Of a stretch of DNA of 64,000 bases, positions 1 through 8,892 are shown in pieces. Made by a program: the position numbers and the translations under genes. Numbering within the stretch: position 1 is the first letter of the stretch; every line of letters starts with the position of its first letter. The stretch is from assembly GCF_002000245.1 (NCBI RefSeq), contig NZ_MTCM01000004.1:310001-374000 (forward strand), written 5' to 3'. The notes under the pieces are model-generated. The model made no database searches and was not told the DNA's origin. It saw nothing but the letters and a program-made list of their open reading frames with translations. Source of the stretch: Sphingobacterium sp. CZ-UAM. Its GTDB lineage: Bacteria; Bacteroidota; Bacteroidia; Sphingobacteriales; Sphingobacteriaceae.

Positions 1-2229
1 AGAAAGGCTTTGCCACTGTATAAGTGTGCTTTGGCAATTTCCTCTTCTGTCGCGCTATCGTAATCCTTTATCAACTGCACATATTTGGCCATCTGTTCCA
101 TATCGCCAAGTTCGAAATAACAGACCATCAAGTTACTTACCGCATAGCCATAGTTTTTTTTGTATTCGTTATTCAGTTCCAGTTTTTTGAGGTGCACAAT
201 GGCCTCATTGTATTGCTTTAGCTCCAGATATAGTGCTGCTACTGTCAGTAGGGTATTCTCCGTATATTTGCTCGTCCAATCGTTCAGGATGATATTCAGA
301 TCGTGCAGCGCCTCCTGTGGGTGACCTGTCTTGTACGAACTTACCCCACGGATGTACCGCGCAAATTTCTCTTGTTTGGGTTTCGGAAATTTATCAAAAT
401 AGGCATTAATAGCTTCCACAGCGGCGGCGTATTCCCCTCTAGCAAAAAGGGAATGTGCGGCCTGGAAAGCCTGGTTATCTTGTTCCGCTGGGCTCAGATT
501 TCCCACATTGCTACCGATCGCATAGCGGATATAGCTCGTCGCATCCCCCTGATCGAGGTAGATGTTTTCAATGAAACGCATCGCCTGCTCTGCTTCGGCA
601 GTTCGCGCATATTTCTCCACCACCTGTTGGAAAGTAGCCTTCGCTGGTTCGGGTTCATCGTTATTGTACTGTACAAGCCCGATGGTCATTAGCGCACGTG
701 GGACATAGCTGCTACGTGGATACTTTTCGATCATCCCTTGGAGCCCTTTTAGCGCGTTATCATAATCTCCAGTCGTAAAATAGGTGTAGGGGATTTCAAA
801 GGCCGCATCATCGGCATAGTTCGAAGATGGAAATTGTTTGAGAACAGACCGCAAGGTATTGAGCTTGGTCTCATTGTCGCCCTGTAGGCCAAAGAGTACA
901 CCGCGTTGGAATAATGCATAGTCTTGATTAGGCGCTTTGCCATCGATCAGCCTGTCATAGTAACTGTTGGCCCGACCGTAATCACGCAGACACAGATACG
1001 AATCGCCCAAACGTGCGATGACGTCATATCGTATATTTTCATCCACTGTATTTCCTCCGGCCTTTAGAAAGCGTTCAAAGTAATCGGCGGCCAGTGCAAA
1101 CCGGTTATTTCTATAGGCAGCATAGGCCAGACCATAATTAGCATAATTATAGACCTCGTTGTTTTTTGCCGCAGGCAAGCTCAGGAAACGGGAGAAATTT
1201 TCCACCGCTTCTCCGAATTTGCGTACTTCATACATCGCTTCGGCTTTCCAGTAAGTAGCCAGGGCTGCCATTTCTGCGTCGATCGGAAATTTTTCTGAAC
1301 GCATAAATATGGATATGCTATTTTCGAAAGCGCGCTCATTATAAAACTCCAGTCCGCGGTAGTAAGTTACCTTTTGATAAATAGAATCGACTTCCCGGCC
1401 ACGCTCCTTCAACGATTCCAGCAAGCTGACCCCAGCATGGAAGTTTGTTGTCCCCCGAAGGATTTCAGCCGATAGTGTTTCTGGACTTTCCTGTCTTTTT
1501 ACTCCTGGATCGACAGGTTTAACTTCCTGCGCGATATATTTTTCGAGAACCTTTTGGGCGGCTTGGGTTGAGTCCATGGCAAGCAGGACTTTGGCATAGT
1601 TAAAAAGCGCATCGGCTTTCACCTGCCGGTCGAGATCCATTGTCGTTGCTTTGACAAAGGCATTTCGTGCCGCTTGCTTGTCACCTGTTTCCAGAGCAAT
1701 ATGGCCCAAAGTCATGATCGCACCCTGATAAAAGGCATCCGAAGATTTTATTGATTCCAGCATACCGCTCGCTCTTTTGTATTCGCCAGCTCCATAGGCC
1801 AAATAGCTGATGCGATAATTATCAATATTGCTTTGCGAAGCATTTGGATGACGTTTAATCAACTCATGATAATAGGCCTGTTTATATTTTTGTTGTGCCA
1901 AATAAGTGCTGGTGGCGATCTGGCGCAGCTCGGTTTCGATCGCGTCGCGGTTAATCAACTTCATATTTGGGCTCCGACGCACCTTGACGGCATCGGCCAA
2001 CATCGGCCGGTAGTCACGTACGACATCAATGGAATCCATCGTCTGGACTTGCCCTGCAGTCCCCTGTTCGGGATGCTGCTGCTGTTGCTGTTCTTTTTGT
2101 TGTGGCTGTTGCTTCTCTTTCTGTTGTTTCTTTACTTCCTGCGCATACCCTGTAACCAGCAAAGCCGAAAGTACCCCAGTAAACAGGTATTTTAGGTAGT
2201 TGTCGCCGATTCTTTCGTTAAATATCATT
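1..2229 (-). CDS. Large TPR-repeat exported protein (5' part; C-terminus outside window)
   Basis: The reading frame is open from 2225 to the left edge of the window, about 740 codons, with no stop. It encodes a hydrophobic export signal (LKYLFTGVLSALLVTGYAQ), then a Gln/Lys-rich linker, then many degenerate tetratricopeptide-like helices (for example GAGEYKRASGMLES, ETGDKQAARNAF). TPR arrays bind other proteins, so a periplasmic scaffold role is likely; the precise function is unknown. The only plausible start is ATG at 2229, but it lies one base out of frame: the run of four A at 2220-2223 (TTTT in the coding strand) would have to be three for ATG-ATA-TTT-AAC to enter the frame. In the open frame a TGA sits just upstream and no ATG precedes the signal peptide. 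The gene is therefore shifted, carries a sequencing error or uses an unusual start. Confidence 0.75.
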
Positions 2230-2503
2230 GTTCATCCGTATTTTTGAGTTTTTCCAAACCTTCCTTTGCCGAGGAGACAATAGTTTAATTTTTCACTAAT
2301 TAGTATAGCCAAAACTAAAGAATTCCAACCAAATTAGGTAAATTGTAGAAAAAAATCCATCTCCTTTCCCTAATTCCCTATTCTATTGCTTGCTATCGGC
2401 AACAGGATGGATACAATAATGGAGCCAAGAAACACTTCCCTCCGCCATTGGTTCGAATCTTATAGCTTGTTAAGAAGTAGCAGGTACTCGATCTACCTAA
2501 AAC

Positions 2504-2536
2504 AAAAAAAGCCCTAACTTTCGTTAGAGCTTTTTT
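2504..2536 (-). terminator. Distal copy of the tRNA-Pro terminator
   Basis: An AGCTCTAAC / GTTAGGGCT stem is followed on the minus strand by a run of T. The same hairpin recurs at 2653-2685, 2802-2834 and 2951-2983. This outermost copy differs by one loop base (C for T on the plus strand), which suggests it is the original terminator of the tRNA-Pro transcript and that the other copies arose with the tandem units. Confidence 0.8.
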
Positions 2537-2539
2537 AGT

Positions 2540-2986
2540 CGGGGTGGCAGGATTGGCTCAGCCACACAACGCCCAAACACCACCCTGAGCCTCCTCCGGA
2601 TCGAACCTAGCAACTCCTTAATAGGTCGTAGGTTCTCATCCTGCCTAGAAACAAAAAAAGCCCTAACTTTTGTTAGAGCTTTTTTAGTCGGGGTGGCAGG
2701 ATTGGCTCAGCCACACAACGCCCAAACACCACCCTGAGCCTCCTCCGGATCGAACCTAGCAACTCCTTAATAGGTCGTAGGTTCTCATCCTGCCTAGAAA
2801 CAAAAAAAGCCCTAACTTTTGTTAGAGCTTTTTTAGTCGGGGTGGCAGGATTGGCTCAGCCACACAACGCCCAAACACCACCCTGAGCCTCCTCCGGATC
2901 GAACCTAGCAACTCCTTAATAGGTCGTAGGTTCTCATCCTGCCTAGAAACAAAAAAAGCCCTAACTTTTGTTAGAGCTTTTTTAGT
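2540..2986 (-). repeat. Three perfect 149-bp tandem units abutting tRNA-Pro
   Basis: Units lie at 2540-2688, 2689-2837 and 2838-2986 and appear identical base for base. Each begins (plus strand) with the 15 nt of the tRNA-Pro 3' end (CGGGGTGGCAGGATT). It continues through a GC-rich core, then an inverted near-copy (21 of 23 positions) of the tRNA-Pro variable/T-arm, and ends with the terminator hairpin. The core can fold into a three-way junction: outer stem GGCAGGAT/ATCCTGCC, and arms GGCTCAG/CTGAGCC and GAACCTA/TAGGTTC. No convincing coding frame is present; a frame that crosses the tRNA is spurious. The sequence fits an amplified tRNA-derived element or tandem insertion at a tRNA 3' end. 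The direct repeat, inverted repeat and folding are seen; mobility is inference. Confidence 0.9.
2951..2983 (-). terminator. Terminator just downstream of tRNA-Pro
   Basis: On the minus strand the stem AGCTCTAAC, loop AAAA, stem GTTAGGGCT and a T run begin three bases after the tRNA discriminator base. It should end the tRNA-Pro transcript before the tandem units are reached. Confidence 0.8.
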
Positions 2987-3059
2987 CGGGGTGGCAGGAT
3001 TCGAACCTACGACCTCCACATCCCAAATGTGGCGCGATACCGGGCTACGCTACACCCCG
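2986..3059 (-). tRNA. tRNA-Pro (anticodon TGG)
   Basis: The minus strand reads CGGGGTG acceptor, D arm, anticodon stem CCACA/TGTGG around loop TTTGGGA (anticodon TGG), T arm GTAGG-TTCGAAT-CCTGC and CACCCCG, with discriminator A. The acceptor pairs over all seven positions. No CCA is encoded (ACT follows), as is common in Bacteroidota. Its 3' fifteen bases are repeated at the head of each of the three 149-bp units downstream. A promoter-like box (CAAATATC on plus at 3089-3096, reading GATATTTG) lies 30 nt upstream. Confidence 0.97.
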
Positions 3060-3402
3060 AAAAGGTATCACCTTTGTTTTGTGTGGCACAAATATCGAAT
3101 CAATTTTTCAATTTGTCAAGAGCTAAACTCAATTTTAGCACTAAATCACTGATTAATTGAGTAATATTTTTATTTATGAGATTAGATCAGTGCTACTATC
3201 AAGCGTAAAAACAGGTCCTAATAGTCCTATAAAGGAATATTCAAAATAACTTTAGATTATCCATTTCATTTTCATATCTTTGCATCCGATTTGAATAACA
3301 GTCAATAGTTTTTTCAAAAAGTATTTTAGTATTCAAAAAATAAGTCGTAATATTGCATTCCGATTTTTACAGGATATAAATCGTTAATAATTACTCGAAA
3401 TC
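3060..3402. other. Divergent intergenic region (tRNA-Pro / rplS)
   Basis: This AT-rich stretch of 343 bp holds no coding frame that I can support. It contains the upstream region of tRNA-Pro on the minus strand and the rplS promoter on the plus strand. The rplS 5' leader from the promoter box to the ATG is about 120 nt, long enough for a control element, but I do not recognise a known one. Confidence 0.6.
3275..3282 (+). promoter_or_regulatory. Putative rplS promoter -7 box
   Basis: TATCTTTG matches the Bacteroidota consensus TAnnTTTG. It lies about 120 nt upstream of the rplS start, leaving a long 5' leader. Confidence 0.6.
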
Positions 3403-3750
3403 ATGGATTTAGTAAAATTTGTAGAAGAACAAGCGGTAGTAAGAAATGAAATTCCCGCTTTCAAAGCCGGAGATACCATCAGCGTTCATTATAAAATTCG
3501 CGAAGGAAATAAAGAGCGTGTGCAGGTGTACCAAGGTGTAGTAATCCAATTAAACAGCGAAGGTGCTAACGCTACTTTTACCGTTCGTAAAATCTCTAAC
3601 GGTGTAGGTGTTGAACGTATTTTCCCTGTAAACTCACCAAACATTGAAAAAATTGTAGTAAACAGCTACGGTAAAGTTCGTCGCGCTAAATTATTCTATT
3701 TACGTGGCCTTACTGGTAAAGCTGCTCGTATTAAATCAAAAAGAATCTAA
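3403..3750 (+). CDS. rplS: 50S ribosomal protein L19
   Basis: This 115-residue protein is full length for bL19, which sits at the 30S-50S interface of the ribosome. Family features are clear: FKAGDTISVHYKIREGNKERVQVYQGVVI at about residues 20-48, then RKISNGVGVERIFPVNSPNI, and a basic tail RRAKLFYLRGLTGKAARIK. The ATG at 3403 follows an AT-rich leader without a Shine-Dalgarno sequence. The gene stands alone here and ends in a strong terminator, rather than in the rpsP-rimM-trmD-rplS operon of Proteobacteria. Confidence 0.98.
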   Translation: MDLVKFVEEQAVVRNEIPAFKAGDTISVHYKIREGNKERVQVYQGVVIQLNSEGANATFTVRKISNGVGVERIFPVNSPNIEKIVVNSYGKVRRAKLFYLRGLTGKAARIKSKRI

Positions 3751-3771
3751 TTACGACTACCACGGCATAAA

Positions 3772-3803
3772 AAAAGGCTTTGACGAAATTCAAAGCCTTT
3801 TTT
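3772..3803 (+). terminator. rplS terminator
   Basis: The stem AAAGGCTTTG / CAAAGCCTTT is followed by a T run, 20 nt after the rplS stop codon. Confidence 0.85.
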
Positions 3804-4087
3804 TATTTTCTGCCATCAACCGCTTTCCTTCCCGAAATAATTTCACTTCTGCCAACATCACTTGATAGCAATACAGAAAACCTTGTAATAAAATTAAGAC
3901 AATCGAGCCCCATCTCTCAAAAAAAATCCTACCTCTTTGTCTAGCTAAAACATTTTACTTACTTTTAGCGCTGCCAATCTTCCCTACGTAAAAAGCAGTG
4001 GTAGTCTAAAACTTCATATAGACAGTGTAAGGATTACGATTGCACACATAGAATTTCTTGGCAGCAAATTAGACATATAATATTTTA
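3804..4087. other. Intergenic region upstream of the CBM9-like gene
   Basis: I see no coding frame, RNA gene or repeat here. The stretch is AT-rich and presumably carries the promoter of the following gene; no box is clear enough to call. Confidence 0.5.
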
Positions 4088-5173
4088 ATGAAAACTGTTT
4101 TTCTTATACTTGCCCTTACTTTACAGTCGATGACCATTTTTGCACAGCGAAATATTGGTGATTTTCTGCAATTACAGTCTAAGCCCGAGACCTATTATGT
4201 CCAAAAAGCTCAAATTCCTATCGAAATTGACGGTAAAGATGTCGAAATATCCTGGGCAAAGGCACCATGGACAAATGCGTTCAAAGACATCGAAGGTACA
4301 AGTAAACCTACGCCATCATGTGACACTCGTGTTAAAATGCTTTGGGATAATGAAAACCTCTACCTCTTTGCTAAATTGGAAGAACCTCATATAAATGGCT
4401 ATCTTAGACAGAAAGACACCATTATTTATCATGACAATGATTTTGAGATATTTTTAAAACCCAACCTCCAGTCTCCGGAATATATTGAAATCGAAGTCAA
4501 TGCGCTGAACACGATCATGGACCTTCTGATGACCAAACCTTATCGTTTCGGTGGAAAAGCTAATTTAAACTGGGACACCAAAGATATCCAGAGTGCTGTC
4601 TACCATGCTGGAACAATAAATAATCCAGCCGACAAAGATAATTTTTGGACCGTCGAAATGAAGATCCCTGTCAAAAGTCTAAAATACTTTGGTGAAGGAA
4701 ATCAAATCAAGGCAAATGAAGTATGGAAGATAAATTTCTCCCGCGTACAATGGCACTATGATGTCAATGAAAAAGGTTATATCAAAAGAAAGGATAATAC
4801 GGGTAAGCCGCTAGCGGAAGAAAACTGGGTATGGTCGCCCATCGGTCTGATCAACATGCATTATCCCGAACGATGGGGACATATCAAATTTGTGGAACAA
4901 GATAATCAACAATTCCTGGATGAACAGTTTTTAGCTTTGGAAAAAACAGCCTGGAATATTTTTTACCTGCAACAGATTTACGGGAATGCGAATAAACGCT
5001 ATGCAACATCTCTTGATGAATTGAGTAAATTATATCCTGAAATCATTACTATCAGTAAGCATTATCAACTTGTCTTTTCCAATGCAAATAAGTTCTATCG
5101 TGTTGAGATTAAGTCAAAATCGCAGCCCAATCTAAAGGCTACAATCGATAATCTGGGCAACATCTATTTTTAA
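4088..5173 (+). CDS. Secreted CBM9-like carbohydrate-binding protein
   Basis: The 361-residue product starts with a Sec signal peptide (MKTVFLILALTLQSMTIFAQ). Residues about 35-250 look like the carbohydrate-binding family 9-like fold found in many Bacteroidota proteins: IEIDGKDVEISWAKAPWTNAF, then VKMLWDNENLYLFAKLEEPHI, HDNDFEIFLKPN, EIEVNALNTIMD and FWTVEMKIPVKSL. Such domains bind sugars or are attached to enzymes; there is no catalytic domain here, so a periplasmic sugar-binding role is likely. The C-terminal 100 residues do not match a family that I recognise. It is a single gene between rplS and pyrG and has no sugar-utilisation neighbours. Confidence 0.75.
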   Translation: MKTVFLILALTLQSMTIFAQRNIGDFLQLQSKPETYYVQKAQIPIEIDGKDVEISWAKAPWTNAFKDIEGTSKPTPSCDTRVKMLWDNENLYLFAKLEEPHINGYLRQKDTIIYHDNDFEIFLKPNLQSPEYIEIEVNALNTIMDLLMTKPYRFGGKANLNWDTKDIQSAVYHAGTINNPADKDNFWTVEMKIPVKSLKYFGEGNQIKANEVWKINFSRVQWHYDVNEKGYIKRKDNTGKPLAEENWVWSPIGLINMHYPERWGHIKFVEQDNQQFLDEQFLALEKTAWNIFYLQQIYGNANKRYATSLDELSKLYPEIITISKHYQLVFSNANKFYRVEIKSKSQPNLKATIDNLGNIYF

Positions 5174-5221
5174 TTTAATTATTCAGTCGATCTTCAATTA
5201 TAATATTGAATAAAAAATTGC

Positions 5222-5229
5222 TATCTTTG
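5222..5229 (+). promoter_or_regulatory. Putative pyrG promoter -7 box
   Basis: TATCTTTG matches TAnnTTTG and lies about 70 nt before the pyrG ATG. A weak ATTG upstream could serve as part of a -33 element, but the spacing is short. Confidence 0.55.
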
Positions 5230-5297
5230 TATCCCGTACATAGAGCAACTATTATTGGTCGTTTTGACCACATAAAATTGAAAATCCTTTAATTGTT

Positions 5298-6908
5298 ATG
5301 ACTAAATATATTTTTGTTACGGGCGGCGTTACTTCGTCGTTAGGGAAAGGTATTATTGCAGCCTCCCTTGCTAAACTTCTCCAGGCACGTGGCTACAAAG
5401 TGACCATCCAGAAATTCGATCCTTACATTAACATTGACCCAGGAACATTGAATCCTTATGAGCATGGCGAGTGTTATGTTACGGAAGATGGCGCGGAAAC
5501 CGATCTTGATCTGGGTCACTACGAGCGTTTCCTGAACGTCCCTACTTCACAAGCAAATAATGTAACAACAGGTCGTATCTACCAACACGTCATCCAACAG
5601 GAACGTGAGGGGGCATATTTAGGAAAAACAGTTCAAGTAATTCCCCATATCACCGATGAGATCAAACGCCGCATGCAGCTTTTAGGCGAATCGAATGAAT
5701 ACGATATTATTATTACTGAACTTGGTGGAACAGTCGGCGACATCGAATCCCTGCCATTCGTTGAGGCTGTAAGACAGTTACGTTGGGAACTAGGCGCAAA
5801 TAACTCTTTGGTTATCCACTTAACTTTAGTTCCTTATTTGGCTGCAGCCGGTGAGCTTAAAACCAAACCGACACAACACTCTGTGAAAACATTGCTAGAA
5901 TATGGTGTGCAACCAGATATCTTGGTATGCCGTACTGAGCATAAATTGTCACAAGAGATCCGTAAAAAATTAGCACAGTTTTGTAATGTAAACATCAATG
6001 CCGTTGTTGAATCTATTGATGCCTCGACGATCTATGACGTCCCTTTACTTATGTTGAAAGAGAACCTAGATAAAACGGCATTAACGAAACTGAAACTTTC
6101 CAGCAAAAACGAACCGGATCTGGAAAACTGGAAAAACTTCCTTGGAAAGCTGAAAAACCCAACAAATGATGTCAACATTGCTTTGGTTGGGAAATATGTC
6201 GAGCTACCAGATGCTTATAAATCCATTACCGAAGGTTTTATCCACGCTGGCGCAACAAACGAATGCAAAGTAAAAGTGAGCTATATCGCCGCTGAAAGCG
6301 TTACAAAAGAAAATGTTGCCGAAAAACTAAAAGGCATGGATGGTGTTCTCGTTGCCCCTGGATTTGGTGAACGTGGTTTGGACGGTAAATTAAATGCAAT
6401 CAAATATGTTCGCGAAAACAATATCCCATTCTTTGGTATCTGTTTGGGCATGCAATGTTCAGTCATTGAATTTGGAAGAAATGTATTAGGGTTAAAAGAT
6501 GCCAATAGTTTTGAGATGGATGCAAACACCAGCAACCCGGTCATCAATCTGATGGAAGAACAAAAAAACATCACTAATATGGGTGGTACAATGCGTTTAG
6601 GTGCTTACGACTGTGAAATTAAAAAAGGAACCAAGGCCTTTGCAATTTATGGAAAAACAAAAATTTCCGAAAGACACCGCCACCGTTATGAATTTAACAA
6701 TGACTATTTAAAACAATATGAAGCAGCAGGAATGATCGCTTCTGGCTTCAATCCAGAGACTGGCCTAGTTGAAATTGTTGAGTTGAAAAACCATCCTTTT
6801 TTCGTTGCAGGACAATTTCATCCAGAATTAAAGTCAACTGTTGCAAATCCTCACCCACTTTTTGTTAGCTTTGTAGCCGCTGCTTTGGCCAACAAGAAAT
6901 CAAAGTAG
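5298..6908 (+). CDS. pyrG: CTP synthase
   Basis: The 536-residue enzyme makes CTP from UTP, ATP and glutamine, the last step of pyrimidine nucleotide synthesis. The amidoligase domain (1-270) opens with KYIFVTGGVTSSLGKGI and contains the Mg-binding EDGAETDLDLGHYERF stretch. The class I glutaminase domain has GVLVAPGFGERG, the nucleophile Cys near residue 382 in FFGICLGMQC, and the His/Glu pair in QFHPE near the C-terminus. Length is normal. It is followed after 39 nt by yidC on the same strand, so the two may be co-transcribed. Confidence 0.98.
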   Translation: MTKYIFVTGGVTSSLGKGIIAASLAKLLQARGYKVTIQKFDPYINIDPGTLNPYEHGECYVTEDGAETDLDLGHYERFLNVPTSQANNVTTGRIYQHVIQQEREGAYLGKTVQVIPHITDEIKRRMQLLGESNEYDIIITELGGTVGDIESLPFVEAVRQLRWELGANNSLVIHLTLVPYLAAAGELKTKPTQHSVKTLLEYGVQPDILVCRTEHKLSQEIRKKLAQFCNVNINAVVESIDASTIYDVPLLMLKENLDKTALTKLKLSSKNEPDLENWKNFLGKLKNPTNDVNIALVGKYVELPDAYKSITEGFIHAGATNECKVKVSYIAAESVTKENVAEKLKGMDGVLVAPGFGERGLDGKLNAIKYVRENNIPFFGICLGMQCSVIEFGRNVLGLKDANSFEMDANTSNPVINLMEEQKNITNMGGTMRLGAYDCEIKKGTKAFAIYGKTKISERHRHRYEFNNDYLKQYEAAGMIASGFNPETGLVEIVELKNHPFFVAGQFHPELKSTVANPHPLFVSFVAAALANKKSK

Positions 6909-6947
6909 TATGAGAAGGATAGAATTAATTAAGTTTAATTATTAAAA

Positions 6948-8771
6948 ATGGATAGAAATACCCTAATTGGTTTGGTCCTGATGTTTGCCATCATCACTGG
7001 TTCATTTTACCTGATGAAGCCATCGGAATCAGAAATCAAACAAGAACAAGCACGGCAAGAGGCTAAAGCTCAGGCGGCAAAAGGACTTCCTGCAACAAAT
7101 GACTCTACCGCAAATGCTAAAACAGCGCAAACAGCAGCGATTGCAGATTCAGCTGAACTGAAAAAACCTTTTGGTGCGTCAAAATTTGGAACTGAAAAAA
7201 TCATCACACTCGAAAATGATGCTATCATTGCCAAAATCAGTACAAAAGGTGGTAAAGTAAAATCAGTCGAATTAAAAGGCGAAAAGAATTTCAACGGAAA
7301 ACCATTAATGCTTTTTGAAGGTGAAGACAATAAGTTTGGCTTCCAGTTCAATGCCGCAGGACAAAACGTATCAACAAACGATTTATTCTTTACGACAGAA
7401 TCTTCGGATATCCAGGTATCCGGTGAAGGAAAACAATCGGTAAAATTCAAATTGAACTACAGTGCAGATCAATATATTGAGTATGTGTATTCAATTGCTG
7501 GGAAAGGTTACAATGTAGGCCTGGATGTCAACACAAAGGGTATTCAAAACTTAATTCCTCAGAGTCAAAAAACATTGACGCTGAACTGGAATACTATTTT
7601 GAGACAAAAGGAACAGAATATCGAATCTGAAAGACAAAAATCTACCCTTTATTACCAAGAAGATAGTAAAGTAGACCATTTGTCTGAATCGAAGGACGAT
7701 GATGAAGCACTGGAAAAGAAAGTGCAATGGATTGCTTTTAAACAACATTATTTTTCAAATATACTAAATGCTAAAAATGGATTTGTTAATGCGAAAATCG
7801 ATGTAAAGCATGCGACGGAAGGTGATGTGGTAAAATTTTACAACACCAATGCTGAATTGGCTTTTGACAATCATAAAGACAACAATTATTCATTGAATTT
7901 CTTTTTTGGTCCAAATCAATACAATGTATTGAAAGCGGAGGGCAATGATTACCAATCCATCATCAACATGGGTTGGGGACCTATGCGCTGGATTAATCAG
8001 TGGATTACAGTACCGGTATTCAATTTCTTAGATGGTTTCCATATGAGCTACGGTATCGTGATTTTATTGTTGACCCTGATGTTGAAATTGATTCTTTCAC
8101 CGATGACTTACAAATCTTACGTCTCCATGGCCAAAATGCGGGTATTGAAACCGCAGTTGGATGAGATTAAGGCGAAAGTCGGTGAAGACAATCAGATGTT
8201 GATGCAACAAGAGCAGATGAAGCTGTATAAACAGGTCGGCGTGAATCCACTCGGAGGCTGTCTTCCACTTGTGCTGCAAATGCCATTTACAATTGCTTTC
8301 TTCTATTTCTTTCCTAATTTATTTGAATTGAGAGGACAGAGCTTCTTGTTTATGAAGGACATGTCTACCTATGATACCTTGTTTACATTTGCACCTATTT
8401 TTGGATCATTCAACCACATCTCTTTGATGTGTATCTTGATGACCCTAACAACATTGTTGACCACTTGGTATAACAATGCGACATCGGGCGCAACTGGTCA
8501 AATGAAATACATGGGTTATATCATGCCTTTGATTTTCTTCTTTGTCCTAAACAGTTTCCCTGCAGGTCTGAACTATTACTATTTCCTAAGTGCGTTGTTT
8601 ACATTCTTAACGCAATTGGTTATTCGTACAATGGTAAATGATGATAAAATCTTAGCTAAACTGGAAGAAAATAAAAAGAATCCAAAAGTTGAGAAAAAAT
8701 CTAGCTTCCAGGCCAAAATGGAAGAAATGATGCGTGCTCAGCAACAAGCTCAACAAAACAAAAATAAATAG
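6948..8771 (+). CDS. yidC: Membrane protein insertase YidC
   Basis: This 607-residue inner-membrane insertase folds and inserts membrane proteins alone or with SecYEG. There is an N-terminal anchor (residues 5-22, LIGLVLMFAIITGSFYLM), a large periplasmic beta domain (about 60-345), and the conserved five-helix insertase core from about residue 355. The core includes MSYGIVILLLTLMLKLILSPMTYKSYVSMAKM, NPLGGCLPLVLQMP and PAGLNYYYFLS. The C-terminal tail is basic (KKNPKVEKKSSFQAKMEEMMRAQQQ), which in the family contacts ribosomes. It closely follows pyrG and ends in a strong terminator. Confidence 0.97.
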   Translation: MDRNTLIGLVLMFAIITGSFYLMKPSESEIKQEQARQEAKAQAAKGLPATNDSTANAKTAQTAAIADSAELKKPFGASKFGTEKIITLENDAIIAKISTKGGKVKSVELKGEKNFNGKPLMLFEGEDNKFGFQFNAAGQNVSTNDLFFTTESSDIQVSGEGKQSVKFKLNYSADQYIEYVYSIAGKGYNVGLDVNTKGIQNLIPQSQKTLTLNWNTILRQKEQNIESERQKSTLYYQEDSKVDHLSESKDDDEALEKKVQWIAFKQHYFSNILNAKNGFVNAKIDVKHATEGDVVKFYNTNAELAFDNHKDNNYSLNFFFGPNQYNVLKAEGNDYQSIINMGWGPMRWINQWITVPVFNFLDGFHMSYGIVILLLTLMLKLILSPMTYKSYVSMAKMRVLKPQLDEIKAKVGEDNQMLMQQEQMKLYKQVGVNPLGGCLPLVLQMPFTIAFFYFFPNLFELRGQSFLFMKDMSTYDTLFTFAPIFGSFNHISLMCILMTLTTLLTTWYNNATSGATGQMKYMGYIMPLIFFFVLNSFPAGLNYYYFLSALFTFLTQLVIRTMVNDDKILAKLEENKKNPKVEKKSSFQAKMEEMMRAQQQAQQNKNK

Positions 8772-8793
8772 CATTATTTATATAACTGATAAA

Positions 8794-8823
8794 GAAGGCT
8801 TCCCGATAGGAAGCCTTCTTTTG
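8794..8823 (+). terminator. yidC terminator
   Basis: The perfect ten-base stem GAAGGCTTCC / GGAAGCCTTC is followed by T residues, 22 nt after the yidC stop. Confidence 0.85.
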
Positions 8824-8892
8824 TTAATGGTCTTTTGTAGCACTTTGTCAAACCAAACGTTAGAAATGATGTTTTATATTAAAATTTAAAAG

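Noticed and set aside
2440..2470. A T-loop-like GGTTCGAATC suggesting another tRNA
   Set aside because: The flanks do not form a T stem or acceptor stem, and no D or anticodon arm is present.
2540..2986. CRISPR-like array
   Set aside because: Units are directly adjacent and wholly identical, with no unique spacers and no cas genes nearby.
2822..3019. A 65-codon minus-strand frame running through tRNA-Pro and the repeat
   Set aside because: It starts at a GTG inside the tRNA, reads through the terminator and repeat unit, and matches the well-known type of spurious tRNA-derived frame.
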